A stretch of DNA of 64,000 bases from Nemertoderma westbladi (taxonomy: Eukaryota > Xenacoelomorpha > Nemertodermatida > Nemertodermatidae), in the NCBI GenBank assembly GCA_032718475.1, contig JAUCBJ010001656.1, positions 44,508-108,507 of the forward strand, read 5' to 3'. How positions within the stretch are numbered: the first letter of the stretch is position 1; each line of letters starts with the position of its first letter. This document shows positions 13,901 through 22,574 of this stretch, in pieces. Both the position numbers and the translations under genes were made by a program. Under the pieces are notes generated by a model. It made no database searches. It saw nothing but the letters and a program-made list of their open reading frames with translations, and had not been told where the DNA came from.

Positions 13901-15521
13901 ACATGGACTATGCGTGCTCTTCTTGGTATGAAGGCTTAACCAAACAGCTTAAATGTAAATTACAAGTAGCTCAGAATAAAGTAGTACGATTTATTAAAGA
14001 CTACAAACCTAGGCACCACCTAACTCCAGATGACTTTTCTGAATCTGGACTACTTAACTTAGATAGTAGAGTTAAGCAGCTACGCCTTAACCATGTGCAT
14101 AAAGTGTATAATGGTAAATGTCCCAATTACCTAAAACAAAAATTCAACAGAGTATCAGAATCAGAAAAGAAAGTATCAGATTCGAAGGATTTACAATTCG
14201 GGAGGTAGAAGTTTGAAGCACTAGCTCTGGTACTGTAAGAGTGTGTATCGCGATACACACTCTTACAGTACCAGAGCTAGTGCTTCAAACTTCTACCTCC
14301 CGAATTGTAAATCCTTCGAATCTGATACTTTCTTTTTTAACGGCATTAAAAATTGGAACGCTCTGCCTAATGAAATTAAAAACCTAGATAATCAACATTC
14401 TTTTAAATCTGCAGTTAAATCTCACCTCCGTGTGCAATGTAAAAATAGGTACAATAGTCCTACAGTAAGTTATTAGTTTATTAATTATTTACTATTTATA
14501 CTGTAATTACGTTTTATAATAAATTGTTCTGTACATTACATCTTTATCGTTGAGTCGGGTATTGTCACGCTCTCGGTAAAGTTGTACATGTACATAGTGT
14601 AATTACGTTTTATATTGGTTCTAGGTTAGCGTAGTGTAATATTGTATTTGTATCCAAGTAACATAAAGGACCCCCTTGGAAATAAACTGCAAAGCTTTAG
14701 GGGTAATCCTTCTATATGTTATGTTGGACAATACCTTTATACCGGTACATTGTTTGGTGTAGTTGTTATTGTTTTTACATAATGTATAAATCTATCTATC
14801 TATCTAACCTCTGTAACCATGGTTACTAAACGTTTCAGGTCAGAATTTGTCGACTCGGCCCGGCGTAAAGGAGCGGGGTTCAGCGTCGGTGGTTGTGGAA
14901 ACCGTTGTCAAGACAACAACATCTACGAATTATGTATCGCATTCGGCGGTGTCTCGAACTGACGCGTCCAAGGTTGTCTGCAGAGGCGCCGCCTTGCGGC
15001 GAGGAATTGTAGGAAAGAATAGCTTCACTGTAAATGCCACAGATGCAGGTAAAGGAATCCTATTGGTTGTCGCTAGGTAACTATACGTGACGCCCTTGAC
15101 AGTTCATACTCCTCGGTTATATATATCGACCTAAAAAAGGCATTTGACACCCTCGACCACTCTATTCTATTACATAATCTCTCGTGCTACGGGATTCGGG
15201 GTTCTCCCCATTCACTTTCTGCGGACTACCTTTCTGACCGGACCCAGTTTGTTTCAGATGCATGTTTGTAAGTAACGCTCTCTATTGGTTGTATGTTTGT
15301 AAGTAACGCTCTCTATTGGTTGTTTGTTTGTAGGCAACGCAATGCTATTGGTTGGCGTCCACGGACCTACACGCCCCTGTGAGGAAGTGTATTGGAAACA
15401 CACAGGCCGGAACACTTACTCGGTCGTCTATGTGGTCCACGAGCGAGGCGAATACTCGATGGTAGTGAAGTGGGGAGACCAACACGTTCCCGGTAGTCCC
15501 TTCCACATAGAAGTACCATAG
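4670..15521 (+). CDS. Filamin, C-terminal part (last five exons)
   Basis: Filamins are cytoplasmic actin crosslinkers: an N-terminal actin-binding domain is followed by many Ig-like filamin repeats, and the last repeat dimerises. The visible coding sequence is join(4670-4945, 9850-10023, 13281-13499, 14839-15048, 15334-15521), 1067 bases, all introns phase 1, ending in TAG. The exons read through the end of the repeat before the penultimate one, the penultimate repeat, a Thr/Ser/Val-rich hinge (exon 4) and the last repeat. Diagnostic strings are [50 protein letters not shown] and [19 protein letters not shown]. The order, spacing and hinge match the C-terminus of animal filamin A/C type proteins. 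The 5' part lies outside the window. Introns are swollen by satellites and LINEs, but all five exons are intact in frame. Confidence 0.95.
4946..5405. repeat. 20-bp minisatellite directly after the exon a donor
   Basis: About 23 units of the form ccatagtgtaggggacgccc. The first copy overlaps the exon-intron boundary: cacagtgagtaggggacgcc at the splice donor aligns with catagtgtaggggacgcc in the array. Antisense frames are open for 80-140 residues only because the unit lacks stops on that strand, so they are not taken as genes. Confidence 0.93.
5406..9690. repeat. 32-bp satellite array with higher-order duplication
   Basis: The unit reads cttagacacaatgattta followed by ttagtttctcatta, about 134 copies. 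Variants are shared between distant blocks. The run with acaacgattt, then ttcgtttatcattcgttaga, then gattaattag, occurs near 6410, 7626 and 8332, so blocks of many units were duplicated (8332 minus 7626 is about 22 units). It is AT-rich and noncoding, inside a filamin intron. Confidence 0.95.
9691..9838. repeat. AT-rich short repeats
   Basis: An ATA/ATAAT run is followed by three copies of a 30-bp unit containing ttaaatatattagtaaaact. It separates the 32-bp array from the acceptor of filamin exon b. Confidence 0.85.
9850..10023 (+). CDS. Filamin exon b (second half of the penultimate repeat)
   Basis: The acceptor is tttttattcag at 9839-9849. The donor after 10023 is cag|gtcagt. The reading is (T)[17 protein letters not shown], then [10 protein letters not shown] and [13 protein letters not shown], a typical filamin repeat end plus linker. 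The exon itself contains one TGACGTCA at about 9964, the octamer multiplied in the following intron. Confidence 0.93.
10017..13110. repeat. 44-bp array carrying splice-donor and CRE-like sequences, split by a LINE
   Basis: The units run from the end of exon b: aacacaggtcagttg, then gagtgtgacgtcactgag, then tgtgtaagtc. About 18 units lie left of a LINE (10827-12877) and about 5 lie right of it. Each repeats the exon-end/donor string acacag|gtcagt, a consensus-like GTAAGT, and usually TGACGTCA. A few units have degraded octamers (gacatca near 10628, aacgtca near 10672, gcggtca near 10258). Confidence 0.93.
10814..12890 (+). mobile_element. RTE-like LINE, 5'-truncated and internally deleted, with target duplication
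   Basis: The insert is 10827-12877. The repeat-unit string gagtgtgtaagtc flanks it at 10814-10826 and 12878-12890, a 13-bp target duplication within the 44-bp array. It starts at an AP-endonuclease-type motif (LGDFNA), then jumps by internal deletion to the endonuclease-RT linker. The RT then reads to [42 protein letters not shown] and [11 protein letters not shown] in the 11427-12419 frame. A second internal deletion lies near 12298. The C-terminal region resumes at 12454-12789. The 3' end is a (TAG)n microsatellite tail. Trinucleotide tails and an APE-type endonuclease fit RTE-like LINEs, but the clade is inferred. It is dead: frames are broken. Confidence 0.9.
13281..13499 (+). CDS. Filamin exon c (end of linker and next repeat)
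   Basis: The acceptor is ttatttgcag at 13271-13280. The reading is (G)[15 protein letters not shown], then [15 protein letters not shown] and [17 protein letters not shown], then [14 protein letters not shown]. The donor is acag|gttggt, weaker than the consensus. This is the most conserved of the filamin blocks seen here. The intron just after it contains four loose copies of gttacag. Confidence 0.95.
13587..14804 (+). mobile_element. CR1/Jockey-like LINE 3' part in filamin intron
   Basis: The frame at 13606-14208 reads from just after RT motif C ([19 protein letters not shown]) through the thumb-like region ([13 protein letters not shown]) into [13 protein letters not shown]. The C-terminal part continues at 14255-14476 ([18 protein letters not shown], then [17 protein letters not shown]). 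The 3' UTR contains a gaccccctt...aggggtaatcc hairpin-like string and ends in a (TATC)n tail at about 14790-14804. The 8-bp string taacctct flanks the element (13579-13586 and 14805-14812) and is read as the target duplication. The ORF is interrupted by a perfect palindrome. Confidence 0.87.
14165..14336. repeat. 172-bp perfect palindrome with no spacer
   Basis: Bases 14165-14250 are exactly the reverse complement of 14251-14336, with the centre at gtatcg|cgatac. The right arm is the normal LINE coding sequence ([13 protein letters not shown]). The left arm is an inverted copy that interrupts the LINE frame and adds a stop. Confidence 0.97.
14839..15048 (+). CDS. Filamin exon d (hinge and start of the last repeat)
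   Basis: The acceptor is aaacgtttcag at 14828-14838 and the donor is gatgcag|gtaaag. The reading begins (G)[13 protein letters not shown], then the Val/Thr/Ser-rich hinge [19 protein letters not shown], then [16 protein letters not shown] and [15 protein letters not shown]. The hinge precedes the dimerising last repeat, as in other animal filamins. Confidence 0.92.
15085..15262 (+). mobile_element. LINE reverse transcriptase fragment
   Basis: Reads [20 protein letters not shown] and [15 protein letters not shown], then [13 protein letters not shown], the RT motif A region of a CR1/Jockey-like LINE. A run of six A's shifts the frame inside the motif, so it is dead. It fills most of the short intron before the last filamin exon. 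Confidence 0.8.
15259..15333 (+). repeat. 31-bp duplicates of the last exon's acceptor region
   Basis: tgtttgtaagtaacgctctc, then tattggttgt, occurs twice in tandem. Directly after it comes the true boundary tgtttgtag|gcaacgcaat...ctattggttgg. The duplicates have aagt where the real junction has agGC, so they lack the acceptor AG in place. Confidence 0.8.
15334..15521 (+). CDS. Filamin terminal exon (last repeat)
   Basis: The acceptor is tttgtttgtag at 15323-15333. The reading is (G)[17 protein letters not shown], then [17 protein letters not shown], then [17 protein letters not shown] and TAG at 15519-15521. This is the C-terminal dimerisation repeat and ends at the position usual for filamins. 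Confidence 0.95.
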
Positions 15522-15737
15522 AGTTGAGGTCAGTGACCTAGTCTACCAGTCGCTATGGATACGGAAAATGCTAATGAAACTATCGAATGGTTACTGAGTG
15601 GTTGCAGTTAATTAGTTTCACAATTATTATTATTATATTGTTATATTTGTATTTTATAGAAATTTTGCTTTGCAATTCATTTTATTTTGGTCGTGTAATG
15701 GTTTGTACTCTGTTATATAAATGAATGTTGAATAGTA

Positions 15738-15743
15738 ATTAAA
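15738..15743 (+). terminator. Candidate polyadenylation signal (attaaa)
   Basis: An attaaa hexamer lies about 217 bases after the filamin stop, in an AT-rich stretch and just before the 15-bp array. No canonical aataaa is closer. Assignment by position only. Confidence 0.4.
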
Positions 15744-15749
15744 AGGATC

Positions 15750-16360
15750 TAGGACGTTTCATCCTGGATTTTTCATCCCGGACTTTTCGTCCCAGACTTT
15801 TCGTCCCGGATGTTTCATTGTGGGACGTTTTCGTCCTGTACTTTTGGTTCCGGACTTTTCGTCCTGTACTTTTTGTCCCGGACTTTTCATCCTGGACTTT
15901 TCGTCCCAGACTTTTCGTTCTGGACTTTTCATCCCAGACTTTTCGTCCTGGACTTTTCATCCTGGACTTTTTGTCCCAGACTTTTCATCCCGGATGTTTC
16001 GTCTCAGACTTTTCGTTCTGGACTTTTTGTCCCGGACGTTTCATTGTGGGACGTTTCGTCGTGTACTTTTGGTTCCGGACTTTTCATCCTGTACTTTTTG
16101 TCCCGGACTTTTCATCCTGGACTTTTCGTCCCGGAATTTTTGTCCTGGACTTTTCATCCTGGACTTTTCGTCCCAGACTTTTCATCCCGAACTTTTCTTT
16201 CCAGACTTTTCGTCCGACTTTTCATCTTGGACGTATTGTCCCAGACTTTTCGTCCTGGACTTTTCATCCCGGACTTTCCATCCCGGACGTTTCATCCTGC
16301 GACTTTTCGTCCCGAACACTTCATCCTGGACTTTTCATACTGGACAGTTAGCCCCGGACC
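15750..16360. repeat. 15-bp minisatellite, degenerate
   Basis: The unit is gacttttcgtcccgg with variants cctgg, cccag and catcc, about 40 copies. Because 15 is a multiple of 3, all three forward frames stay open for 170-200 residues, with five-residue periodicity. There is no conserved start, no conserved periodicity at protein level and no gene context, so it is not called coding. Confidence 0.9.
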
Positions 16361-17250
16361 GGTATTTGTAGTTGTAGGTTCCTCCAGTTCTGCACGAAAC
16401 GTCTGTGGATGAAAAATACAGAACAAAAAATGTCCAGGACATATATTGCGAGACTTAAAGTCCGTATCCCGTAATTAACATTACAAAAATAGTTAATAGT
16501 TTAATGTCAGAGTCCGTTAGCCACTAGTGGAATCTCTCATGCTTTAAAAATGGCCAATATTCGTAAAATTGTACAAAACCATGAAAATTGTTATGATGAA
16601 ATGCCAAAGTGGAATGGATTTAAAAGTCGGCTCCTGGGCCCAATATAATATTTCATGTTATTGTCGGATGGTGAGTATCAGCTATTGCCGTGGCAACCGG
16701 TTTTTTAAAATGACCACAATGGATTCTCTGATGGCGACATTTTTAAAGCATAACTGACTCCAGATAATTTGTTGATTTGTAATGACGACTTTGTTTGTTG
16801 CATTTTATGTGTGCCTGTCTAAATCATAACGTGCTGCTAAATTATCATCATAATGTATAAAACTAATTGATTTAGATACCATCGTGTCTATAATAGTGCC
16901 TGTAAAATATTGTATCTCAAGTCTGCAGTTTGATATATATCATTTAGTTTAGATAATTAATAATCGATTATTTTTAATGATTTTGCTTCTGTATATTATT
17001 ATATTGTTAACTAGATACTCAATATATGGGATAATTAGCTAATTATTAATTTGTTTTTCGTTTGAATTGTAGTTAAATGAGTAACCGTTACCTCTGGGGA
17101 GTATAGATAATCTTACTTTACTTGTTAACAAAATATCCAAGTTTCGAACTGCATTTTTCTATCAAAAATTAAAGCATCGGTAAAATATTAGTATCACCAA
17201 TAACTAACGAATCCTTTATATCTTTATTATTTGAATTATTTCACTATAGA
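16361..17250. other. Unique AT-rich intergenic sequence, nothing recognised
   Basis: Only short scattered frames (for example 62 residues at 16569-16757) without recognisable motifs. No repeats longer than a few bases were seen. Confidence 0.6.
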
Positions 17251-17345
17251 AATAAGCAGCAGCTTGGTCTAGGGGCCAATTTACCAGACTTACAATCAGA
17301 AGGCCTTGGTTTCCAGATGGGGGTAACACTGTTCGGGAACAGTAG
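17251..17345 (+). mobile_element. tRNA-derived SINE head (degenerate)
   Basis: A tRNA A-box-like tggtctaggggc is followed by gacttacaatcagaaggcc, typical of invertebrate tRNA-SINE heads, then a weak B box (ggtttccagatgg). No acceptor-stem closure is visible, so it is not a functional tRNA. It lies just before the 63-bp array. Confidence 0.5.
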
Positions 17346-17390
17346 TGCTTTAAATGCTTAAACCTAGGTAAATGGGAACCAAGGTAACTT

Positions 17391-20300
17391 AGTGTGGAAG
17401 ATCAGCCAAGGTAGTGAACAGGCATTCCTTTAGGAAACAGAGTGGAAGGGTTTACTGTGGAAGATCACCCATGGTGGTCTATAGGCATTCCTTTAGGGAA
17501 CAGGAAGGAAGAGTTTACTGTGGAAGATCACCCATGGTGGTGATCCGGCATTCCTTTAGAAAACAGAGTGGAAGGGTTTACTGTGGAAGATCAACCATGG
17601 TGGTGAACAGACATTCCTTTAGGAAACAGAGTGGAAGGGTTTACTGTGGAAGATCACCCATGGTGGTGATCCGGCATTCCTTTAGAAAACAGAGTGGAAG
17701 GGTTTACTGTGGAAGATCAACCATGGTGGTGAACAGACATTCCTTTAGGAAATAGAGTGGAAGGGTTTACTGTGGAAGATCTCCCATGGTGGTTAACAGG
17801 CATTCCTTTAAGAAACAGAGTGGAAGGGTTTACTGTGGAAGATCACCCATGGTGGTGAACAGGCATTCCTTTAGGGAACAGGATGGAAGAGTTTACTGTG
17901 GAAGATCTCCCATGGTGGTTAACAGGCATTCCTTTAGGAAACAGAGTGGAAGGGTTTACTGTGGAAGATCACCCATGGTGGTGAACAGGCATTCCTTTGA
18001 AGATCACCCATGGTGGTGAACAGGCATTCCTTTAGGAAACAGAGTGGAAGGGTTTACTGTGGAAGATCACCCATGGTGGTGAACAGGCATTCCTCTAGGA
18101 AACAGAGTGGAAGGGTTTACTGTGGAAGATCACCCATGGTGGTGAACAGGCATTCCTTTAGGGAACAGAGTGGAAGGGTTTACTGTGGAAGATCAACCAT
18201 GGTGGTGAACAGACATTCCTTTAGGAAACAGAGTGGAAGGGTTTACTGTGGAAGATCTCCCATGGTGGTTAACAGGCATTCCTTTAAGAAACAGAGTGGA
18301 AGGGTTTACTGTGGAAGATCACCCATGGTGGTGAACAGGCATTCCTTTAGGGAACAGGATGGAAGAGTTTACTGTGGAAGATCTCCCATGGTGGTTAACA
18401 GGCATTCCTTTAGGAAACAGAGTGGAAGGGTTTACTGTGGAAGATCACCCATGGTGGTGAACAGGCATTCCTTTGAAGATCACCCATGGTGGTGAACAGG
18501 CATTCCTTTAGGAAACAGAGTGGAAGGGTTTACTGTGGAAGATCACCCATGGTGGTGAACAGGCATTCCTTTAGGAGACATAGTGGAAGGGTTTATTGTG
18601 GAATATCACCCATGGCGGTGAACAGGCATTCCTTTAGGAAACAGAGTGGAAGGGTTTACTGTGGAAGATCACCCATGGTGGTCTACAGGCATTCCTTTAG
18701 GGAACAGGATGGAAGAGTTTACTGTGGAAGATCACCCATGGTGGTTAACAGGCATTCCTTTAGGGAACAGGATGGAAGAGTTTACTGTGGAAGATCTCCC
18801 ATGGTGGTTAACAGGCATTCCTTTAGGAAACAGAGTGGAAGGGTTTACTGTGGAAGATCACCCATGGTGGTGAACAGGCATTCCTTTAGGTGAAGGTGGA
18901 AGGGTTTACTGTGGAAGAAAGATCACCCATGGTGGTGAACAGGCATTCCTTTATGAAACAGAGTGGAAGGGTTTACTGTGGAAGATCACCCGTGGTGGTG
19001 AACAGGCATTCCTTTAGAAAACAGAGTAGAAGGGTTTACTGTGGAAGATCACCCATGGTGGTGAACAGACATTCCTTTATGAAACAGCGTGGAAGGATTT
19101 ACTGTGGAAGATCACCCGTGGTGGTGAACAGGCATTCCTTTAGAAAACAGAGTGGAAGGGTTTACTGTGGAAGATCACCCATGGTGGTGAACAGGCATTC
19201 ATTTATGAAACAGAGTGGAAGGGTTTACTGTGGAAGATCACCCATGGTGGTGAACAGGCATTCATTTATGAAACAGCGTGGAAGGATTTACTGTGGAAGA
19301 TCACCCGTGGTGGTGAACAGGCATTCCTTTAGAAAACAGAGTGGAAGGGTTTACTGTGGAAGATCACCCATGGTGGTGAACAGGCATTCATTTATGAAAC
19401 AGAGTGGAAGGGTTTACTGTGGAAGATCACCCGTGGTGGTGAACAGGCATTCCTTTAGAAAACAGAGTGGAATGGTTTACTGTGGAAGATCACCCATGGT
19501 GGTGAACAGGCATTCATTTATGAAACAGAGTGGAAGGGTTTACTGTGGAAGATCGACCACGGCGGTGGACAGGCATTCCTTTATGAAACAGAGTGGAAGG
19601 GTTTACTATGGAAGATCACCAATGGTGGTGAACCGGCATTTCTTTAGGAAACAGAGTGGAAGGGTTTACTGTGGAAGATCACCCATGGTGGTGAACAGGC
19701 ATTCCTTTGGGAACCGGAGTGGAAGGGTTTACTGTGGAAGATCACCAATGGTGGTGAACAGGCATTTCTTTAGGAAACAGAGTGGAAGGGTTTACTGTGG
19801 AAGATCACCCATGGTGGTGAACAGGCATTCCTTTGGGAAACAGAGTGGAAGGGTTTACTATGGAAGATCACCAATGGTGGTGAACAGGCATTTCTTTAGG
19901 AAACAGAGTGGAAGGGTTTACTGTGGAAGATCACCCATGGTGGTGAACAGGCATTCCTTTGGGAAACAGAGTGGAAGGGTTTACTATGGAAGATCACCCA
20001 TGGTGGTGAACAGGCATTCCTTTAGGGAACAGAGTGGAAGGGTATATTGTGGAAGATCGACCACGGCGGTGGACAGGCATTCCTTTATGAAACAGAGTGG
20101 AAGTGTTTACTATGGAAGATCACCAATGGTGGTGAACCGGCATTTCTTTAGGAAACAGAGTGGAAGGGTTTACTGTGGAAGATCACCCATGGTGGTGAAC
20201 AGGCATTCCTTTGGGAAACAGAGTGGAAGGGTTTACTATGGAAGATCACCCATGGTGGTGAACCGGCATTCCTTTATGAAACAGAGTGGAAGGGTTTACT

Positions 20301-22466
20301 GTGGAAGATCACCCGTGGTGGTGAACAGGCATTCCTTTAGAAAACAGAGTGGAAGGGTTTACTGTGGAAGATCACCCATGGTGGTGAACAGACATTCCTT
20401 TATGAAACAGAGTGGAAGGGTTTACTGTGGAAGATCACCCGTGGTGGTGAACAGGCATTCCTTTAGAAAACAGAGTGGAAGGGTTTACTGTGGAAGATCA
20501 CCCATGGTGGTGAACAGGCATTCATTTCTGAAACAGAGTGGAAGGGTATATTGTGGAAGATCGACCACGGCGGTGGACAGGCATTCCTTTATGAAAAAGA
20601 GTGGAAGGGTTTACTATGGAAGATCACCAATGGTGGTGAACCGGCATTTCTTTAGGAAACAGAGTGGAAGGGTTTACTGTGGAAGATCACCCGTGGTGGT
20701 GAACAGGCATTCCTTTAGAAAACAGAGTGGAAGGGTTTACCTTGTAAGATCACCCATGGTGGTGAACAGGCATTCATTTATGAAACAGAGTGGAAGGGTA
20801 TATTGTGGAAGATCGACCACGGCGGTGGACAGGCATTCCTTTATGAAACAGAGTGGAAGGATTTACTGTTGAAGATCACCCATGGTGGTGGACAGGCATT
20901 CCTTTATGAAACAGAGTGGAAGGGTTTACTGTGGAAGATCACCAATGGTGGTGAACCGGCATTTCTTTAGAAAACAGAGTGGAAGGGTTTACTATGGAAG
21001 ATCACCCATGGTGGTGTACAGGCATTCCTTTAGGAAACAGAGTGGAAGGGTTTACTGTGGAAGATCACCCATGGTGGTGAACAGGCATTCCTTTGGGAAA
21101 CAGAGTGGAAGGGTTTACTATGGAAGATCACCCATGGTGGTCTACAGGCATTCCTTTAGGAAACAGAGTGGAAGGGTTTACTATGGAAGATCACCAATGG
21201 TGGTGAACCGGCATTTCTTTAGAAAACAGAGTGGAAGGGTTTACTATGGAAGATCACCCATGGTGGTCTACAGGCATTCCTTTAGGAAACAGAGTGGAAG
21301 GGTTTACTACGGAAGATCACCAATGTTGGTGAACCGGCATTTCTTTAGAAAACAGCGTGGAAGAGTTTACTGTGGAAGATCACCCATGGTGGTGAACAGG
21401 CATTCCTTTAGGAAACAGAGTGGAAGTGTTTACTGTAGAAGATCACCCATGGTGGTGAGCAGGCAATCCTTTGGGAAACAGAGTGGAGGGTTTACTTCAG
21501 ACGATCACCCGGTGGTGAATAGGTATTCATTTAGGAAACAGAGTGGAAGGGTTTACTGTGGAAGATCACCCATGATGGTGAACAGGCATTCCTTTAGGAA
21601 ACAGAGTGGAAGGGTTTACTGTGGAAGATCACCCGTTGTGGTGAACAGGCATTCCTTTGGGAAACAGAGAGGAAGGGTTTGCTATGGAAGATCACCCATG
21701 GTGGTGAACAGGTACATATTCCTTTGGGAAACAGAGTGGAGGGGTTTACTTGTGGAAGATCACCCATGGTGGTGAACAGGTATTCCTACAGAGTGGAGGG
21801 GTTTACTTGTGGAAGATCACCCATGGTGGTGAACAGGTATTCCTTTGGAAAACAGAGTGGATGGGTTTACTGTGGAAGATCACCCATGGTGGTGAACAGG
21901 TATTCCTTTGGGAAACAGAGTGGATGGGTTTACTGTGGAAGATCACCAGTGGTTGTGAACCGGCATTCCTTTATGAAACAAAGTGCAAGAGTTTACTGTG
22001 GAAGATCACCCATGGGGGTGAACAGGTATTTCTTTGGGAAACAGAGTGGAGGGGTTTACTATGGAAGATCACCAATGGTGGTGAACCGGCATTTCTTTAG
22101 GAAAACAGAGTGGAAGGGTTTACTGTGGAAGATCACCAGTGGTTGCGAACAGGCATTCCTTTGGGAAACAGAGTGGAAGGGTTTACTGTGGAAGTTCACC
22201 CATGGTTGTGAACAGGCATTCCTTTGGGAAACATTGTGGAAGGGTTTACTATGGAAGATCACCCATGGTGGCGAACAGAATCCCTTTAGGAAACAGAGTG
22301 GAAGGGTTTACTGTGGAAGGTCACCAGTGGTTGTGAACAGGCATTCCTTTGGGAAACAGAGTGGAAGGGTTTACTTTGGAAGATCACCCATGGTGGTGAA
22401 CAGGCATTCCTTGTGGAAACAGAGAGGAAGGGTTTACTATGGAAGATCACCCATGGTGGTGAACAG
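17391..22466. repeat. 63-bp satellite array (21-codon period)
   Basis: About 80 units built from gtgaacaggcattccttta, ggaaacagagtggaagggtt and tactgtggaagatcacccat. The 63-bp period keeps the + frame open for long stretches, the longest 18890-20872 (660 codons, reading RHSFRKQSGRVYCGRSPMVV). Variant units include ctatgg for ctgtgg and cccgtgg for cccatgg. A truncated unit (cattcctttgaagatcaccc) occurs at 17991 and again 476 bp later, showing block duplication. Units become irregular after about 21480. No start, splice context or homology supports a protein. Confidence 0.93.
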
Positions 22467-22574
22467 CATGGTAATGGACCTGTAATTAATGATTTGATCC
22501 AGCTAAAAATTAATAGTAGTACCGTACTGAACATGACTAGCTAGTGCCAGATGAACTGCACCTACAGTACTTCA
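22467..22574. other. Short unique spacer
   Basis: AT-rich sequence between the 63-bp array and the (TAG)n tail of the antisense LINE. Nothing recognised. Confidence 0.5.

Noticed and set aside
15810-16412. Cysteine/phenylalanine-rich proteins in three overlapping frames
   Set aside because: Explained by a 15-bp repeat; all three frames are similarly open.
18890-20872. 660-codon frame as a gene
   Set aside because: The frame lies wholly within the 63-bp satellite and is interrupted upstream and downstream; variation between units does not look like coding constraint.
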